From Schizochytrium sp. CCTCC M209059 (lineage: Eukaryota > Sar > Bigyra > Thraustochytrida > Thraustochytriidae): 64,000 nucleotides of DNA. The number at the start of each line of letters is the position of its first letter. Position 1 is the first letter of the stretch. Positions 49,406-59,771 of this stretch are shown piece after piece. The DNA lies in NCBI GenBank assembly GCA_000818945.1, contig KN805391.1, forward strand, positions 179,834 through 243,833, written 5' to 3'. The notes under the pieces are model-generated. The model was not told where the DNA came from and searched no databases. It was given only the letters and a program-made list of their open reading frames with translations. A program made the translations under genes and the position numbers.

Positions 49406-51946
49406 TCATAATGGGGATTCGGGTTCATGAACAACGTAAGTAACGGTGGCCTCATGACTTTCCTCAGCTTGCTGCGGCCTAGACGCTGTGTCAAAGAGAG
49501 AGTCGACGTGGGTAGAAGATGAAATCTGCGGGCCTCCGGTGCCAAAGCCAAACGATGACCAGTCCGGCGAAGTTGCAGCGATCTGGGGACTTGTCGGTGA
49601 GGCGCAGTCCACGTATGTGGCAAATTCCCCCGTGGTGTTCTTGAGATGCACATAGTCACGACGAGACTTGTCCTCCTTGGTCGACTCTCCATTGACGGCT
49701 TCCCTCTGAGTGAGCTTAACCTTTTCACGATGTGCAAACTCGCCATTTGCCGCCTCTAGATGCGTCGTCTCCTTGACAGTTTCCTCCGTTTCCTCCCAAA
49801 CTTGAACACTTCCGTTCCACAGCACCTTCATGAACTCTACCGTACGCGACTCCTTGACAACTTCTCGCCTGCGAAAGGTCCCCGAGCGATCAAAGGTGCT
49901 TTGTGGAGGAACACCAACGCTAGGACCGCCGCGGCCGCGGTACCCCAGGATGGCAAAAACCTGCGGGTACATGCATGCCTCATCGGCATTGCAAGGTCGT
50001 GCGACTCTGCCCGCAGGGACGAGCCAGCCGCGTTCTGCCATGTCACGCTCAATTGCTCCCGCCTCGTCGTCCTCACCAAGTTTCGCCATCATTTCTTCAC
50101 GTCGTCGGCGTTGCTCCTGCTCTTGCTCCATTGCGGCTTCCTCTTCAGGAGTCGGATCCATGCCTTGGTTCCAAGCCTGCAAAAGAACTGATTCCGTCTT
50201 GGCAATGGCTTCGTCCCATTGCGGATCTCCACTGTAGCGAATGCCAAGCTTGACAACAAGAATCTTGGCCGTGTGTTTGCAGTCTTCGAGCGACCCGTGC
50301 GCCCATAGACAGAGCGCTGAGAGCAAAAGTCCGAGACGGCCATCCATCCCGACATCGAGTTCCTCTGGCGGGGGCATGCAGTCCAAGAGCTGCTCCAGCG
50401 TGTTTGCGCACTGCAAGATGACGCTTGAAAGATCATGCAAAGTCCCTGCCTCGAGGAGGGCTGCCAATGTGCGCCCGAAGCCATACGGCTGCTTTTCGGC
50501 GATGCGGTACAAGCACGTACTAGCGGCGGCTCCAATGAGGGGATCCGCGTCCACGCTACGGACAAGACACATTTCTAGTAATGCGCGCTCATTCACAGTA
50601 TCAATGCTTTCGCACACCTTTTCAGGAGCGCCGTCGATAATTGCACCAAGAACCTGGAAAGCTTGCATGGCCATACCAGGATCCTCGCAGGCGGCTACGT
50701 TGCATACCAAGGGGAGAATCTGTGGCACGATATTGCCCAGCGTCACACATTCGTCATGCTCTGCAAGCATGCGTGTCGCATTGAGCAGCCACGGCAAACT
50801 TGAGAGATCGCCAGCGTCAATCTCGGGCAAGCAGCTCAAAATCTGATCCATGGCCTGGTCCGTATCCAGGAAATCGTCGGCGTCCCCTTCCTCGTCCATG
50901 ACATCTTGACCATACTGAAGGTCCTCACAGTCGTCTTCGCCCCGAGGGCTGGACTCAGGGACAGCTTTTGCGTAAGATCTTTCCTCCACTCTCCTTGCTC
51001 CTTCTTCGTCTTGTTGCTCGTCTTCTTCGAGGCTCAGAATGTCCACGCTTGCGGACACATCTTCTAGGGTGCTATCTTCTTCGGGGCCGATTATCTCTGG
51101 CCCTCGCGTCATCTTGGTGTTCCCTCCCAGTCGTGAGCTGTCGCGCCGAACAGGATATTCGCTTTCCTCGCTGGCGCCACTTTCGACGCCGCTCTCGCGT
51201 GGACTCATTTGGTTGTTGGCTCGAGCGCCGTAGGAAGTCTCCTCGTCGTTGGCTCGGGGTTGGGCTGTTTGGGACTCCCGATCCTGCTCGGCGTCAGGAA
51301 TGGCGACGCCAGATCGTGCTCGTCGCTTTGTCGTGTTGCAGCGCTTCCGATTCGAAGGCGTGCCAATAGTGTGGTCGCGGTCGACCACGAGGTCTTGCAT
51401 GACCTGAAACGCCCAGTCGCGGAACATGGGCCAAGAAAGATAAAGAACAGCGTGCTCCTGAAATGGTCTCTGGACAATGGCATCAAGAACCTGTGGATTC
51501 TTTTTCAAAAGCGCTGGAGCGTGATCCGCAAGCGTGCCAAAGGCACGAAGAATGCACGTGAGGAAGATTGCGCACTCGTCTGCCCATAGCGAGGCGCTCT
51601 TGCTGAGATCGAAAACGTCAAAGAGGAAACGCAATTTCTCGAGCGGCGATGCGCCGCACAAGAGACACATGCCCGTGAATATGGTCAGCGCGCTGCCTCG
51701 TGCCGATCGTGCGCGCGTCATGTCTCGCACAGAAGCACGCTCGCTGAACTGTTTGAACAATCGCACAGCGTCTTTTGTGCTGAGCTCCTGGAAAAGTTGT
51801 ACAAAGGTGTCAACATTCATGGTGAGCTCTCCTGGTGCGGCTATGCGCGCAAAGCTCACGCGCGCTCTTTCGAGCACGTTGATGTCCCATTCTCGCACCT
51901 TGCTTTCTCGAAAGTCTGCTTTGAGGTGCACGCGAGCGATCTCCAT
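49406..51946 (-). CDS. EF-hand-like / ARM-like protein of unknown function
   Basis: 846 aa from ATG 51946 (MEIARVHLKADF). The first 190 residues are helical and look like degenerate EF-hands (FLFDVFDLSKSASLWADECAIFL and YLSWPMFRDWAF), without a full set of calcium ligands. 190-340 is acidic and Ser-rich, probably disordered. About 345-590 consists of repeated amphipathic helices (DQILSCLPEIDAGDLSSLPWLLNATRML, AMQAFQVLGAIIDGAPEKV, LIGAAASTCLYRIAEKQ) typical of an ARM/HEAT solenoid. A coiled coil EEEAAMEQEQEQRRRREEM lies near 610. The C-terminus has short degenerate repeats around ANGEFAHREK, VNGESTKEDK and TTGEFATYVD. The frame is open a little further upstream without an ATG. I do not recognise the family; a scaffold role is inference. 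Confidence 0.65.
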   Translation of the reverse strand: MEIARVHLKADFRESKVREWDINVLERARVSFARIAAPGELTMNVDTFVQLFQELSTKDAVRLFKQFSERASVRDMTRARSARGSALTIFTGMCLLCGASPLEKLRFLFDVFDLSKSASLWADECAIFLTCILRAFGTLADHAPALLKKNPQVLDAIVQRPFQEHAVLYLSWPMFRDWAFQVMQDLVVDRDHTIGTPSNRKRCNTTKRRARSGVAIPDAEQDRESQTAQPRANDEETSYGARANNQMSPRESGVESGASEESEYPVRRDSSRLGGNTKMTRGPEIIGPEEDSTLEDVSASVDILSLEEDEQQDEEGARRVEERSYAKAVPESSPRGEDDCEDLQYGQDVMDEEGDADDFLDTDQAMDQILSCLPEIDAGDLSSLPWLLNATRMLAEHDECVTLGNIVPQILPLVCNVAACEDPGMAMQAFQVLGAIIDGAPEKVCESIDTVNERALLEMCLVRSVDADPLIGAAASTCLYRIAEKQPYGFGRTLAALLEAGTLHDLSSVILQCANTLEQLLDCMPPPEELDVGMDGRLGLLLSALCLWAHGSLEDCKHTAKILVVKLGIRYSGDPQWDEAIAKTESVLLQAWNQGMDPTPEEEAAMEQEQEQRRRREEMMAKLGEDDEAGAIERDMAERGWLVPAGRVARPCNADEACMYPQVFAILGYRGRGGPSVGVPPQSTFDRSGTFRRREVVKESRTVEFMKVLWNGSVQVWEETEETVKETTHLEAANGEFAHREKVKLTQREAVNGESTKEDKSRRDYVHLKNTTGEFATYVDCASPTSPQIAATSPDWSSFGFGTGGPQISSSTHVDSLFDTASRPQQAEESHEATVTYVVHEPESPL

Positions 51947-53362
51947 CTTTTGCAATTGAATGAAAGCTGCGTTCCAGGCGTCTGCTCTTCTCGCTCTTGC
52001 GCCGACAGCTCCTGGGCAGGGTCCGAAAACGCCGCTAACGCGAACGCGAGAGTTTACGCGTGTATCTGAGAGAGAGAGAGAGAATGAGACACGGAGACGC
52101 GACCACGTCGATCGTCTCGACTCCTCTTCGCTCCGCGATGCAGGCCAGGCGCCGCCTGCGCAAGGCGCCGTCCGGCCAGCAAACGAGAATGAAAGTCCAA
52201 ATCAACAAGAAATCGAACCGCTACGAGTAGACGTTATCGTCCTCACAGTCCGTCTCGTCCAGCCACAGCGGCCTCTACTCTGACCCTTTTCTATACTCTA
52301 TCTATTAAATGTGTCTCTATGTGTGTGTGTGCGCGTGTGTCTCCAGTCCATCTCTTGCACAGCGCGTGCACGCGTTCAAGACCTCGACTTCGACCTCTAT
52401 TCTTTCTCCACAAGCAAGCAACTCCATGCATGTATGTATCCGTTGGTCCCTGACTAGGTTAAAAAAGACCTATCGTAAATAGACCGACCCTTGCAAGGGT
52501 CAGTATTTTGGGGAGGCGGGACTTCGGCTTGTGCAATGGCGCACAAGTGAAAGTTCGGAAACGCATAAGTGAAACTCCTGCCTCGAAAGCCGACAATGGC
52601 CACACGCAAGTGCACCTATTACGAAAGCGGTGCTAAATCTATCTATCTACACTCAGCCAGACGCGCAAATCCACTTGTACGACTCCACTCCGCTCCGCTC
52701 CACTCCACTCCAGTTTGAGAAGCGGACGCCGCGCGAGGCGAGCCGAGGCGAAGCCAGGCGAGGCCAGGGCTGCGCGGCTCGTCGCTGCTTGCAGACGCCG
52801 CCCGCCCGGTCGCCCGGTCGCGCGCGGCGCTTTTGGGCTGGACCCAAACCTCGTTTCAAACCTCAGCTCATCGAGACACCCAAAACCACATTTGCATTCG
52901 CGGGGCGTGCAGGGCCGCGGCGCGCCGGAGCGGAGAGACCAACCAACCCGGGCCGCTGGCTGGAGTCCTCGCGCGCGGGTCGGGGGGACGCGGGGATACC
53001 CGCGCGATCCAGGCTGCTCGGCTTGCCAGAGCGAGCGGTCGAACAAGCGGTCTCTTGCGGGCGAGAGAGAAGCTGACAGAGCACCGACCCGAGGAAGCAC
53101 GCGAGGCCCAAGGTCCTGAACCTTGCGTGCGTGCAGCTTAGCTCGCTCGCGCAGCTCAGCGTAGGTCTGCTCTGCTCAGATCTTCTCGATTAAGCTCTGC
53201 TCTGCTTGGCTCAGCAAAGTAGTACCTGCAAACGCACGCAAGCGAGAGCGAGCAAGAAGGGTTCAAGGTGGCAAGCAATACCGGAGCGCGGACGAAGCGG
53301 GTGTGGCGGCGGCGCCGCGAGGAGCATCGTTGCGGACGAAGCAAAGATTGAGCAAGTCAACC
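51947..53362. other. Divergent intergenic region
   Basis: 1.4 kb. A (GA)n run lies near 52069-52083 and a (TG)n run near 52318-52340; CTCCGCTCCGCTCCACT pentamers at about 52685-52712 and CTCTGCTCTGCT stretches at 53166-53215. Short frames have no domain. Confidence 0.45.
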
Positions 53363-56300
53363 ATGCACAAGGGCACGGAGGTGGACTCCCGGGCGGTGCT
53401 GGGCACCGACCGGACCAACCTGGAGCTTCTCCAAGGCTACCTGATGAAGCGTAACAGCCGTGGGTCATGGCAGAAGCGCTATTTTATCGTGAACAACCAG
53501 TACTTGAACTACTTTCTGGACCGCAAGATGCACAAGCTTCGTGCGAGCTGCGACTTGACAGATTTGACAGACGAGCCCTACGTGGAAGGCAGATTTGGCG
53601 AATTCGTGATCCCGCTCAGAAGCGGCGACGTCTACCTCAAGGCCAAGTCAGTCGCCGAGGCCACCAATTGGGTACGCTGTCTCAAGGAACGTCAAGAGTT
53701 CTTTGAGGATGGCGTCGGCGCTGACATGATCTCGTCCATGACCGACGAAGCCGAACCCGCCTCGCCAATGGACGCACCCCCTATTGATGTCAAAGTCGCG
53801 CCCATTCGCACGACAAGCAGTCGCGCCAAGACGGGCACTGATGCGCCGCCCTCGGGAACGGAAAATAATGTCGCCAAGCCCGCATCAAAGACGAGATCAA
53901 TCTTGACGCGATCATTCACATCGCCGTCGAGCCCGCCTTCGCCCAGAGAGGCTCCCGCGTCATCCAAGGATAAAACCGAGTCGGCCAAGGCTGGCCCCGA
54001 GTCGCCTTCGAGCCCCGGGTCCGGGTCAGGGAGCGTAATTCCGCCGCGGCATCCAAATGTGCAGTCGATGTTGGCGGCTGCCGTAGGCACGACCAAGGAA
54101 GAAAGCTCGAGTGAGTCTGGATCTGCCCGCAACGCAGCGCCTAAAAAGCGCATGAGCTTGAGACGCACCCTGTCTGCGTCGTCGCAAAAGTCTGGTAATT
54201 CTGATGCGGAATCGCACCCCGAATCCGAGAGCGGGGGAAGTGACGTCTCTAAAACCAAGCGACTGAGTAGGAAAAGGCAGACGGCCGTCAAAGCGCGTGA
54301 TATCGAGTGGGAGGAACGCGCGCAGGAATCCTGTGTCAAAGACGGCTCGCTGTTGAAAAAGTCTCCGAGTCGCTTCAAGGCCTGGCAGTCTCGTTTCTGC
54401 CGCATCATTGAAGGCAGTCTGTACTATTACAAGAGCGAGAAGCAATCATGGGGCGATTTTCAGGGTCAGATCATTCTGAGTAAAGGTACAAGCTTCCTCC
54501 CGGCTCCTAGCGACGATCCTGCAGTCTTTCACATTGTCACGCCCTTTCGCACTTTTGAATTCAAGGCCGAGTCGGAACAGATCATGAAGGACTGGGTCGC
54601 CGAGCTCGAGCAACACTGCGCCGCCATGGAGGAGCGGAGACAAGAGGAAATTGCAAAGACGACTGCCAAAGCAGCAGGCGACTCTGCGCGATCCCTTGCG
54701 AGCGGCGAGGGCCACGACCCAGTCATGGCGGGTCCAAAGCTACCAGACTGGATTGTCTTTTGGGATCTCGTGGACGAGGCCTCGCGCGTGCAAAGCCTGG
54801 AGACAAACTTGGACGGTAAATTCGCCAAGGTCTCCAGCCTCGAGGACACCTTGTCTGCCGCGACCCGCATGGTCGAGGAGCTTGATGAGCTTGCCACCGT
54901 CTGCCTCGGCGAGCACGATCGCGTCGACATCATGACTCTTTACATGCGCGCCTACCAGGTCCGTTTTGAGCACGAAGTCAGCGTGTTTTTGGTGGGTGAT
55001 CGGTACGAGTCGCTTACGATTCACGACATGCTGCGGATCATGGATTTGATCTCGGCGTACTCTGAGTTCCGAGATCGGATTCTGCAGGATGAGCGCTGTA
55101 AGAACCTGGCGGAAACGCTGCCCCCCTTTACCATGGAGGACAATATTGACATGATGGCCGCGCGGTATCTGGTAGAGCTGCAGGAATCTCTTGGAACGTG
55201 GGTGGAGAACATTATCCGCACGAATCTCACGCGAGGCGAGGATTGCGTTGAAGTCATTCGGCGCGGCCAATCCGAGCTGGCCACGAGCGCGCCCGTCGAC
55301 ATGTTTAACATGATCAATGAGACGCTCATTATGGCTAAAGCAAGCGGTGTGCCGCAGGTCCAGGTGGCCGTGATGCAATGCTGTCTTGTGACGGTGGCTG
55401 ACTACATTACTACCTTTCGCAACGAGCTGCATGAAACCGAGCGCGGCAGGACGCTCATGACGGATCTACGTTTCATGTGTGCCGTCACCAACGATTGCGC
55501 GACAATTCAGGACCACATCGATGACCTCGATAGCGGACGTATGGGCCTCGGGAACGCCTCGTTGAGCGTGGACTGGAACCCGGTGCGCAGCAAGTACAGC
55601 CAGGCGGTGGTCTCCTTTGTGCAAATCACGCTGGATATGATTCATGCTGATTGCGAGGACTTTTATGGCAAGCTGTTTTCGCCCGCGCACCTTCGCGTCG
55701 GTCCCCATGATCTTGCTGGAAATATTATGGTCCGGGTTGCGGCAACGGTACAAGACTATCTGGGGGACATCAAGGCGTTTCTCATTTTACCATACTTTAA
55801 AAAGTTGCTGCGTCTGCTCACGCGCGACATTTGCGTCACGTATTGCGCTTCTCTTTTGGATCTATCCCCTGTCCGTACAAACCCGAATGCCTGGGTGGAC
55901 ACTGTGCTACCGGAGCGGGTGAGCTACACCTCGACACCGCGTATGGAAGGCATCATGGGGCGGCAAAAGATTTCTTTGGACGACGTCTTTCACATTCGCG
56001 CGGACAAGGAAGGCATGATGCGCACCTTGGGGCTCTTCACCAACAATGCAGAAAAGTTGCTTGGCGTTGAAATGCTCTTGTGGAATAATATCCTTGATCT
56101 CTTGGCGGTATCGCCAGAGTTCTTTGCATCTGCAGTATCAAAAATGTCAATCGAGTGGTCCAAAACGGGCCAGCGCGCCGTCATCGCCACAGCGATTGCC
56201 TGCCTTGGTCTGCGCGAAGACGTCTCGGCGGCCCAAGCAGGCGAAATCGTGCATGCCATCACTTCGAGCATGCGCGATGCGGAATTCGTGCAGAAACTCG

Positions 56301-58027
56301 AGGAAGCGAAGCAGGTACACCGTGAAGGCTCGGCCATTTACGCGCGTGTGTGGCCCAAGGTGACAAAGCGATCGGCATCGACGCGCACAGCGACGACTGA
56401 GAGCGCATCGAGATCTACTGCGACAGTGCCGGCGGCCGCGAGCAAGGCAGTGTCGACAACAGCCGGAAATCCGAGTCCATCGTCGGCAACTTCGAAGATC
56501 GGCGAAGGCGAGATGTCGGAGGCCAAGGACGGGACTAGCCCGCGGGGAACCGTGGGCAAAACCGCAAATGGCACGCGGATGGGGGCGAGCAAGAGCAGCG
56601 CCGGCAGCGTGGACAGCGAGACACAAGCTCGGGCAGACAAGCTCTTGAACAATGTCTCGCTTGATATCTCCGATGAGGCTGTGCTTGCGCGGAAGCAGAA
56701 TCGTCACGAAAAGCTCGACATGACTGAAGACATTCGCGACATTGACCTCCACGGATATCTGGAAAAGAAGAGTCCTTCGGCGGCACATGTATGGCAGCGG
56801 CGCTGGTTTCTTGTTCATAAGGCGCTGGATGTTCAGGCGAACGTGTGGAAACTGGCACTCTCGTGGCACAAGTCGCACAACTCACCCATGAAGGGACGCA
56901 TCTTCTTGGATCAGATTCTGCGCATCGAGGTATTGAGCAAGTTGCCGGTGCGCATCGCCGCAGACGGAATTTCGCTTGTTCTTGTGAAATCTCAAGTGGA
57001 TGACGAGGGTTCGACGGTGACAGAATCGGGCCGGTACGAGTTCCAGGTGGTCACGCAGGCACGCACCTACGTGTTTCGAGCTCTGTCCATGTCGGAGACG
57101 GTGACCTGGGTCAATGGGCTGAACAAGGGAAGTCGCGAGGCCAAGAGGCTGCAGACACTAATCAAACGCGCACCGAGCGCGCGTGCCATCCTTGGCAGTA
57201 ACCCGACGGACGGGGATTTCGCCAAGCTTGACATGGGTCAGTTGTGCGCGGTGTGCGAGGCAAATGGATTTCGCACGACGCCTGAAATGACGCGCGAAGA
57301 GCTCATTGGAAATCTCAAGCAGCTGCAAGCGCCAACGTTGGACAAGGCGACGGCGGCTGAAAGCGCGCATACCGAGGAAAAGGAAAAGATTCTGCTAACA
57401 CGTTCAATTGCGGACTTGCGGGCCGAGTGCCACCGTCTGGGTCTCGACATGTCGGGCTGCGCGGAAAAGTCGGATCTGGTGCGTCTCTTGGCAAACCAGG
57501 GTGGCGACGAGGTCGGATCAGATCAAGAGAAGGAAGCCCAGCTACGACAGCTGGTTGTGCGCGGATTGACGCTGCTCGAGGAGGAGGACATGAGTCAGGA
57601 AGCTGGCGAGGCATCTTCTGCAGAGCGCTTGGACATAGCCATTGGTATCTTTGAGCGCGTGGCCCGTGAGGCTCGCGAGCTCGGACTCGGGCTCGTGGAA
57701 GCGCGCGCTATCCACGGTTTGGCTTCGGCGTATGTCTGTTCTGACGACCGTCGCGATGCTGCGCCCATGATGTTCGAGATGGCGAGCAACATGTTCTGGA
57801 CTGCGGGTGAGAAATCGGATGCGAAGACTTGCATCTTGGATGCCTCGGAGCTTTTCCGCTCTGCGCAGGGATACGAGGATGCAATTCGCTGTCTTGTCGA
57901 GTATGACACCAAGAGTAAGTCTCTCGTATTTTCGGACCGCATCCAGATGCTCCGTGAGGAGCTTCATCAGAAGAACAATCCTGCACCTCGATCCAGACTT
58001 GCCCACTTTTTTTCTTCAACAATGTAA
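53363..58027 (+). CDS. Triple-PH-domain protein with exocyst Sec6-like region and SAP motif
   Basis: 1554 aa, single exon. PH1 at about 22-115 (LLQGYLMKRNSRGSWQKRYFIV, ending in NWVRCL), PH2 at about 326-420 (KDGSLLKKSPSRFKAWQSRFCRI, ending in DWVAEL) and PH3 at about 1126-1256 (LHGYLEKKSPSAAHVWQRRWFLV, ending in TWVNGL). Between PH2 and PH3, residues 460-990 are helical and resemble exocyst Sec6/EXOC3 (DIMTLYMRAYQVRFEHEVSVF, ARYLVELQESLGTWVENII, VADYITTFRNELHETERGR). Two SAP-like units follow (LDMGQLCAVCEANGF; SIADLRAECHRLGLDMSG at about 1346), then TPR-like helices at 1440-1540. A PH array implies phosphoinositide membranes, and the Sec6-like part implies vesicle tethering; both are inference. 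ATG 53363 (MHKGTEVDSRAV) chosen; upstream only GTG. Odd for its domain mix. Confidence 0.75.
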   Translation: MHKGTEVDSRAVLGTDRTNLELLQGYLMKRNSRGSWQKRYFIVNNQYLNYFLDRKMHKLRASCDLTDLTDEPYVEGRFGEFVIPLRSGDVYLKAKSVAEATNWVRCLKERQEFFEDGVGADMISSMTDEAEPASPMDAPPIDVKVAPIRTTSSRAKTGTDAPPSGTENNVAKPASKTRSILTRSFTSPSSPPSPREAPASSKDKTESAKAGPESPSSPGSGSGSVIPPRHPNVQSMLAAAVGTTKEESSSESGSARNAAPKKRMSLRRTLSASSQKSGNSDAESHPESESGGSDVSKTKRLSRKRQTAVKARDIEWEERAQESCVKDGSLLKKSPSRFKAWQSRFCRIIEGSLYYYKSEKQSWGDFQGQIILSKGTSFLPAPSDDPAVFHIVTPFRTFEFKAESEQIMKDWVAELEQHCAAMEERRQEEIAKTTAKAAGDSARSLASGEGHDPVMAGPKLPDWIVFWDLVDEASRVQSLETNLDGKFAKVSSLEDTLSAATRMVEELDELATVCLGEHDRVDIMTLYMRAYQVRFEHEVSVFLVGDRYESLTIHDMLRIMDLISAYSEFRDRILQDERCKNLAETLPPFTMEDNIDMMAARYLVELQESLGTWVENIIRTNLTRGEDCVEVIRRGQSELATSAPVDMFNMINETLIMAKASGVPQVQVAVMQCCLVTVADYITTFRNELHETERGRTLMTDLRFMCAVTNDCATIQDHIDDLDSGRMGLGNASLSVDWNPVRSKYSQAVVSFVQITLDMIHADCEDFYGKLFSPAHLRVGPHDLAGNIMVRVAATVQDYLGDIKAFLILPYFKKLLRLLTRDICVTYCASLLDLSPVRTNPNAWVDTVLPERVSYTSTPRMEGIMGRQKISLDDVFHIRADKEGMMRTLGLFTNNAEKLLGVEMLLWNNILDLLAVSPEFFASAVSKMSIEWSKTGQRAVIATAIACLGLREDVSAAQAGEIVHAITSSMRDAEFVQKLEEAKQVHREGSAIYARVWPKVTKRSASTRTATTESASRSTATVPAAASKAVSTTAGNPSPSSATSKIGEGEMSEAKDGTSPRGTVGKTANGTRMGASKSSAGSVDSETQARADKLLNNVSLDISDEAVLARKQNRHEKLDMTEDIRDIDLHGYLEKKSPSAAHVWQRRWFLVHKALDVQANVWKLALSWHKSHNSPMKGRIFLDQILRIEVLSKLPVRIAADGISLVLVKSQVDDEGSTVTESGRYEFQVVTQARTYVFRALSMSETVTWVNGLNKGSREAKRLQTLIKRAPSARAILGSNPTDGDFAKLDMGQLCAVCEANGFRTTPEMTREELIGNLKQLQAPTLDKATAAESAHTEEKEKILLTRSIADLRAECHRLGLDMSGCAEKSDLVRLLANQGGDEVGSDQEKEAQLRQLVVRGLTLLEEEDMSQEAGEASSAERLDIAIGIFERVAREARELGLGLVEARAIHGLASAYVCSDDRRDAAPMMFEMASNMFWTAGEKSDAKTCILDASELFRSAQGYEDAIRCLVEYDTKSKSLVFSDRIQMLREELHQKNNPAPRSRLAHFFSSTM

Positions 58028-58237
58028 GTAATAGATGTTTGAAAGCAACCTATGTTTTCTTGTCAGGAAAGTAATGCGGGATTGCTTTTTTTTTATTTTT
58101 GGATTTTTTTTTTCAGAATCAATTCGAGAGTCAAGTGATGGTGCTGAAGGTGGTTTCTTGTGAAGACGAAAGCTGGTCCGTCATTAGTAGGACAGCGGAC
58201 GACATGATTTCTTACTAGCAGCCTACGACGTGCTCAC

Positions 58238-59734
58238 TTAGAGCCGACTCATGGGATTCATGCGGTTGTAAGCGAAGACAAGGACAGAAATCTTTGTCGC
58301 GGAGCTCGTTTTGAATGCGCAGCGCCAGGTCCCGCCATGCACCGCGGACGATTGGTAGGTGACCATGGGATGGACCGCATAAGCTTTCATCTTGTCATCA
58401 TGGAAATTCAGGTCGTGCAGCATGAGGGCAGTCATGATTGCATTGGCAGTTTCCGGCAAAAAGGGGACGACGCCGAAGCGCTCGCAACCAAGAATACCCC
58501 AGCGCAAGAGGCGGTTGCTCATGACCGAGCGCGTGAGCGATGCAGGGGCGACGTTGGCAATGGCTTTGGTCGGTCCCGAAAGAATTGTGCGCCATCGCTG
58601 AACAAGCTTCGCAAAGGCATAGTTTGGGCCTTGCTCTGGAACATAGCTGTCTTGGAGAAGGCGTGAGGATTTTGGCTCGCGTATCGCCTCGTTGGGAAGC
58701 AAAGTGTACCCGAGCGTGAGCGCGCGAAGCAACTTGTCACCAGGATGCGTCCAGGCACGTGATTTGGCAGTTTGTTGCGCAAACTCAAGAGCTTCTTCGG
58801 GAAGGCAAAAGGGCTCAGTAGGCGAGCAAAGATACGAGAGCACGACCTCGGGGCGCAGGCGCTGGACTTCGCGAGCAATGTAGTCCGAAGCAACCACAAC
58901 ACGCACAAAGGAAGCTCCGTCCATGTACAAGTACGATCCGAGGACCGCGCGCTCGCCTTCGGGAATGCAGCTGACAATCCAAGAGACCAGGTCTGGCATG
59001 TCGTCGATAACATTGGCTCCCGGGTTGCCCTCTTTGTCGGTAGGAAAGATGAGTTCTCCGCCCGAGTTTTCCGCAAAGGAGATGAGCTTGTCCCAGATGC
59101 GCGCGCCAGGAAGATCGACGGCAATGACGGTGGCGCCGAGACGCAAGAGTGCGCGCGTGGGACCCATTTGAGACGAGGCGCCGAGAACGACAAAGCGCTG
59201 GCCGCGCAGGTCGAGCCATTCCGGGTGGTCCCGAAGCATGCGCGTCATGTTATCAAAAACGTTGGGTTCTGCGATTCCCTGTTTGATCCAGTCCTTGATC
59301 TCGGCGAGAATGGCCTCAACGCTCTCGATACGCTTGACCTCTTTTGTCCTGTCGGCGGCCAGAACCGTCTGCGCGGAGGAAACGCGTGGCACCGGGAGCC
59401 AAAATTCGTCGACGCGGCCCTTGCCCTTGACGGACCCGGTTCTGAAGCTTGTTGTCGCGGACTTGACGTGCACGTCGGCCAGGCGCGTTCCCTTCCAGTA
59501 CATGGTGTCATAGAGCGCTTCGAGTCCTGCGCGCGCCGTCTCCTTGCATGTTTGGTCGCTCGCGAGCATGAACTCTTGCACAGCAAGAAGGTGCCCAACG
59601 TAGTTGTCACGCCACTTGCGCTCCGTCCGAATCGCGTGCGCCAGTTCCTGTGCGCCTGCGGCCTCTACGCTGCGCGCGAGGACATTTTTCACGGCATCGG
59701 ACCCGCTCGCGCCGCGCTCAGGCCCAAACTCCAT
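58238..59734 (-). CDS. Rossmann-fold protein with C-terminal SRL (peroxisomal-type) signal
   Basis: 498 aa from ATG 59734 (MEFGPERGAS). A nucleotide-binding motif VVLGASSQMGPTRALLRLGATVIAVDL lies near 180-205 and is of NAD(P)-dehydrogenase type, although the glycine pattern G-A-S-S-Q-M-G is not the classic GxGxxG. An N-terminal helical domain (about 10-170) and a long alpha/beta C-terminal part (AREVQRLRPEVVLSYLCSPTEPFCLPEEALEFAQQT) complete it. The last three residues are SRL, which fits the PTS1 consensus for peroxisomes. I do not recognise the enzyme. A second in-frame ATG at 59941 would add 69 residues, but that part is mainly translated GCAA repeat and basic leader and would not alter the C-terminal signal. 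Convergent with the PH protein, 210 bp away. Confidence 0.65.
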   Translation of the reverse strand: MEFGPERGASGSDAVKNVLARSVEAAGAQELAHAIRTERKWRDNYVGHLLAVQEFMLASDQTCKETARAGLEALYDTMYWKGTRLADVHVKSATTSFRTGSVKGKGRVDEFWLPVPRVSSAQTVLAADRTKEVKRIESVEAILAEIKDWIKQGIAEPNVFDNMTRMLRDHPEWLDLRGQRFVVLGASSQMGPTRALLRLGATVIAVDLPGARIWDKLISFAENSGGELIFPTDKEGNPGANVIDDMPDLVSWIVSCIPEGERAVLGSYLYMDGASFVRVVVASDYIAREVQRLRPEVVLSYLCSPTEPFCLPEEALEFAQQTAKSRAWTHPGDKLLRALTLGYTLLPNEAIREPKSSRLLQDSYVPEQGPNYAFAKLVQRWRTILSGPTKAIANVAPASLTRSVMSNRLLRWGILGCERFGVVPFLPETANAIMTALMLHDLNFHDDKMKAYAVHPMVTYQSSAVHGGTWRCAFKTSSATKISVLVFAYNRMNPMSRL

Positions 59735-59735
59735 C

Positions 59736-59771
59736 TTGCTTGCCTGCTTGCTTGCTTGCTTGCTTGCTTGC
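59736..59771. repeat. TTGC/CTGC tetranucleotide tract at the Rossmann gene start
   Basis: Nine units (eight TTGC, one CTGC); on the minus strand (GCAA)n ends one base before the ATG. Confidence 0.9.
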
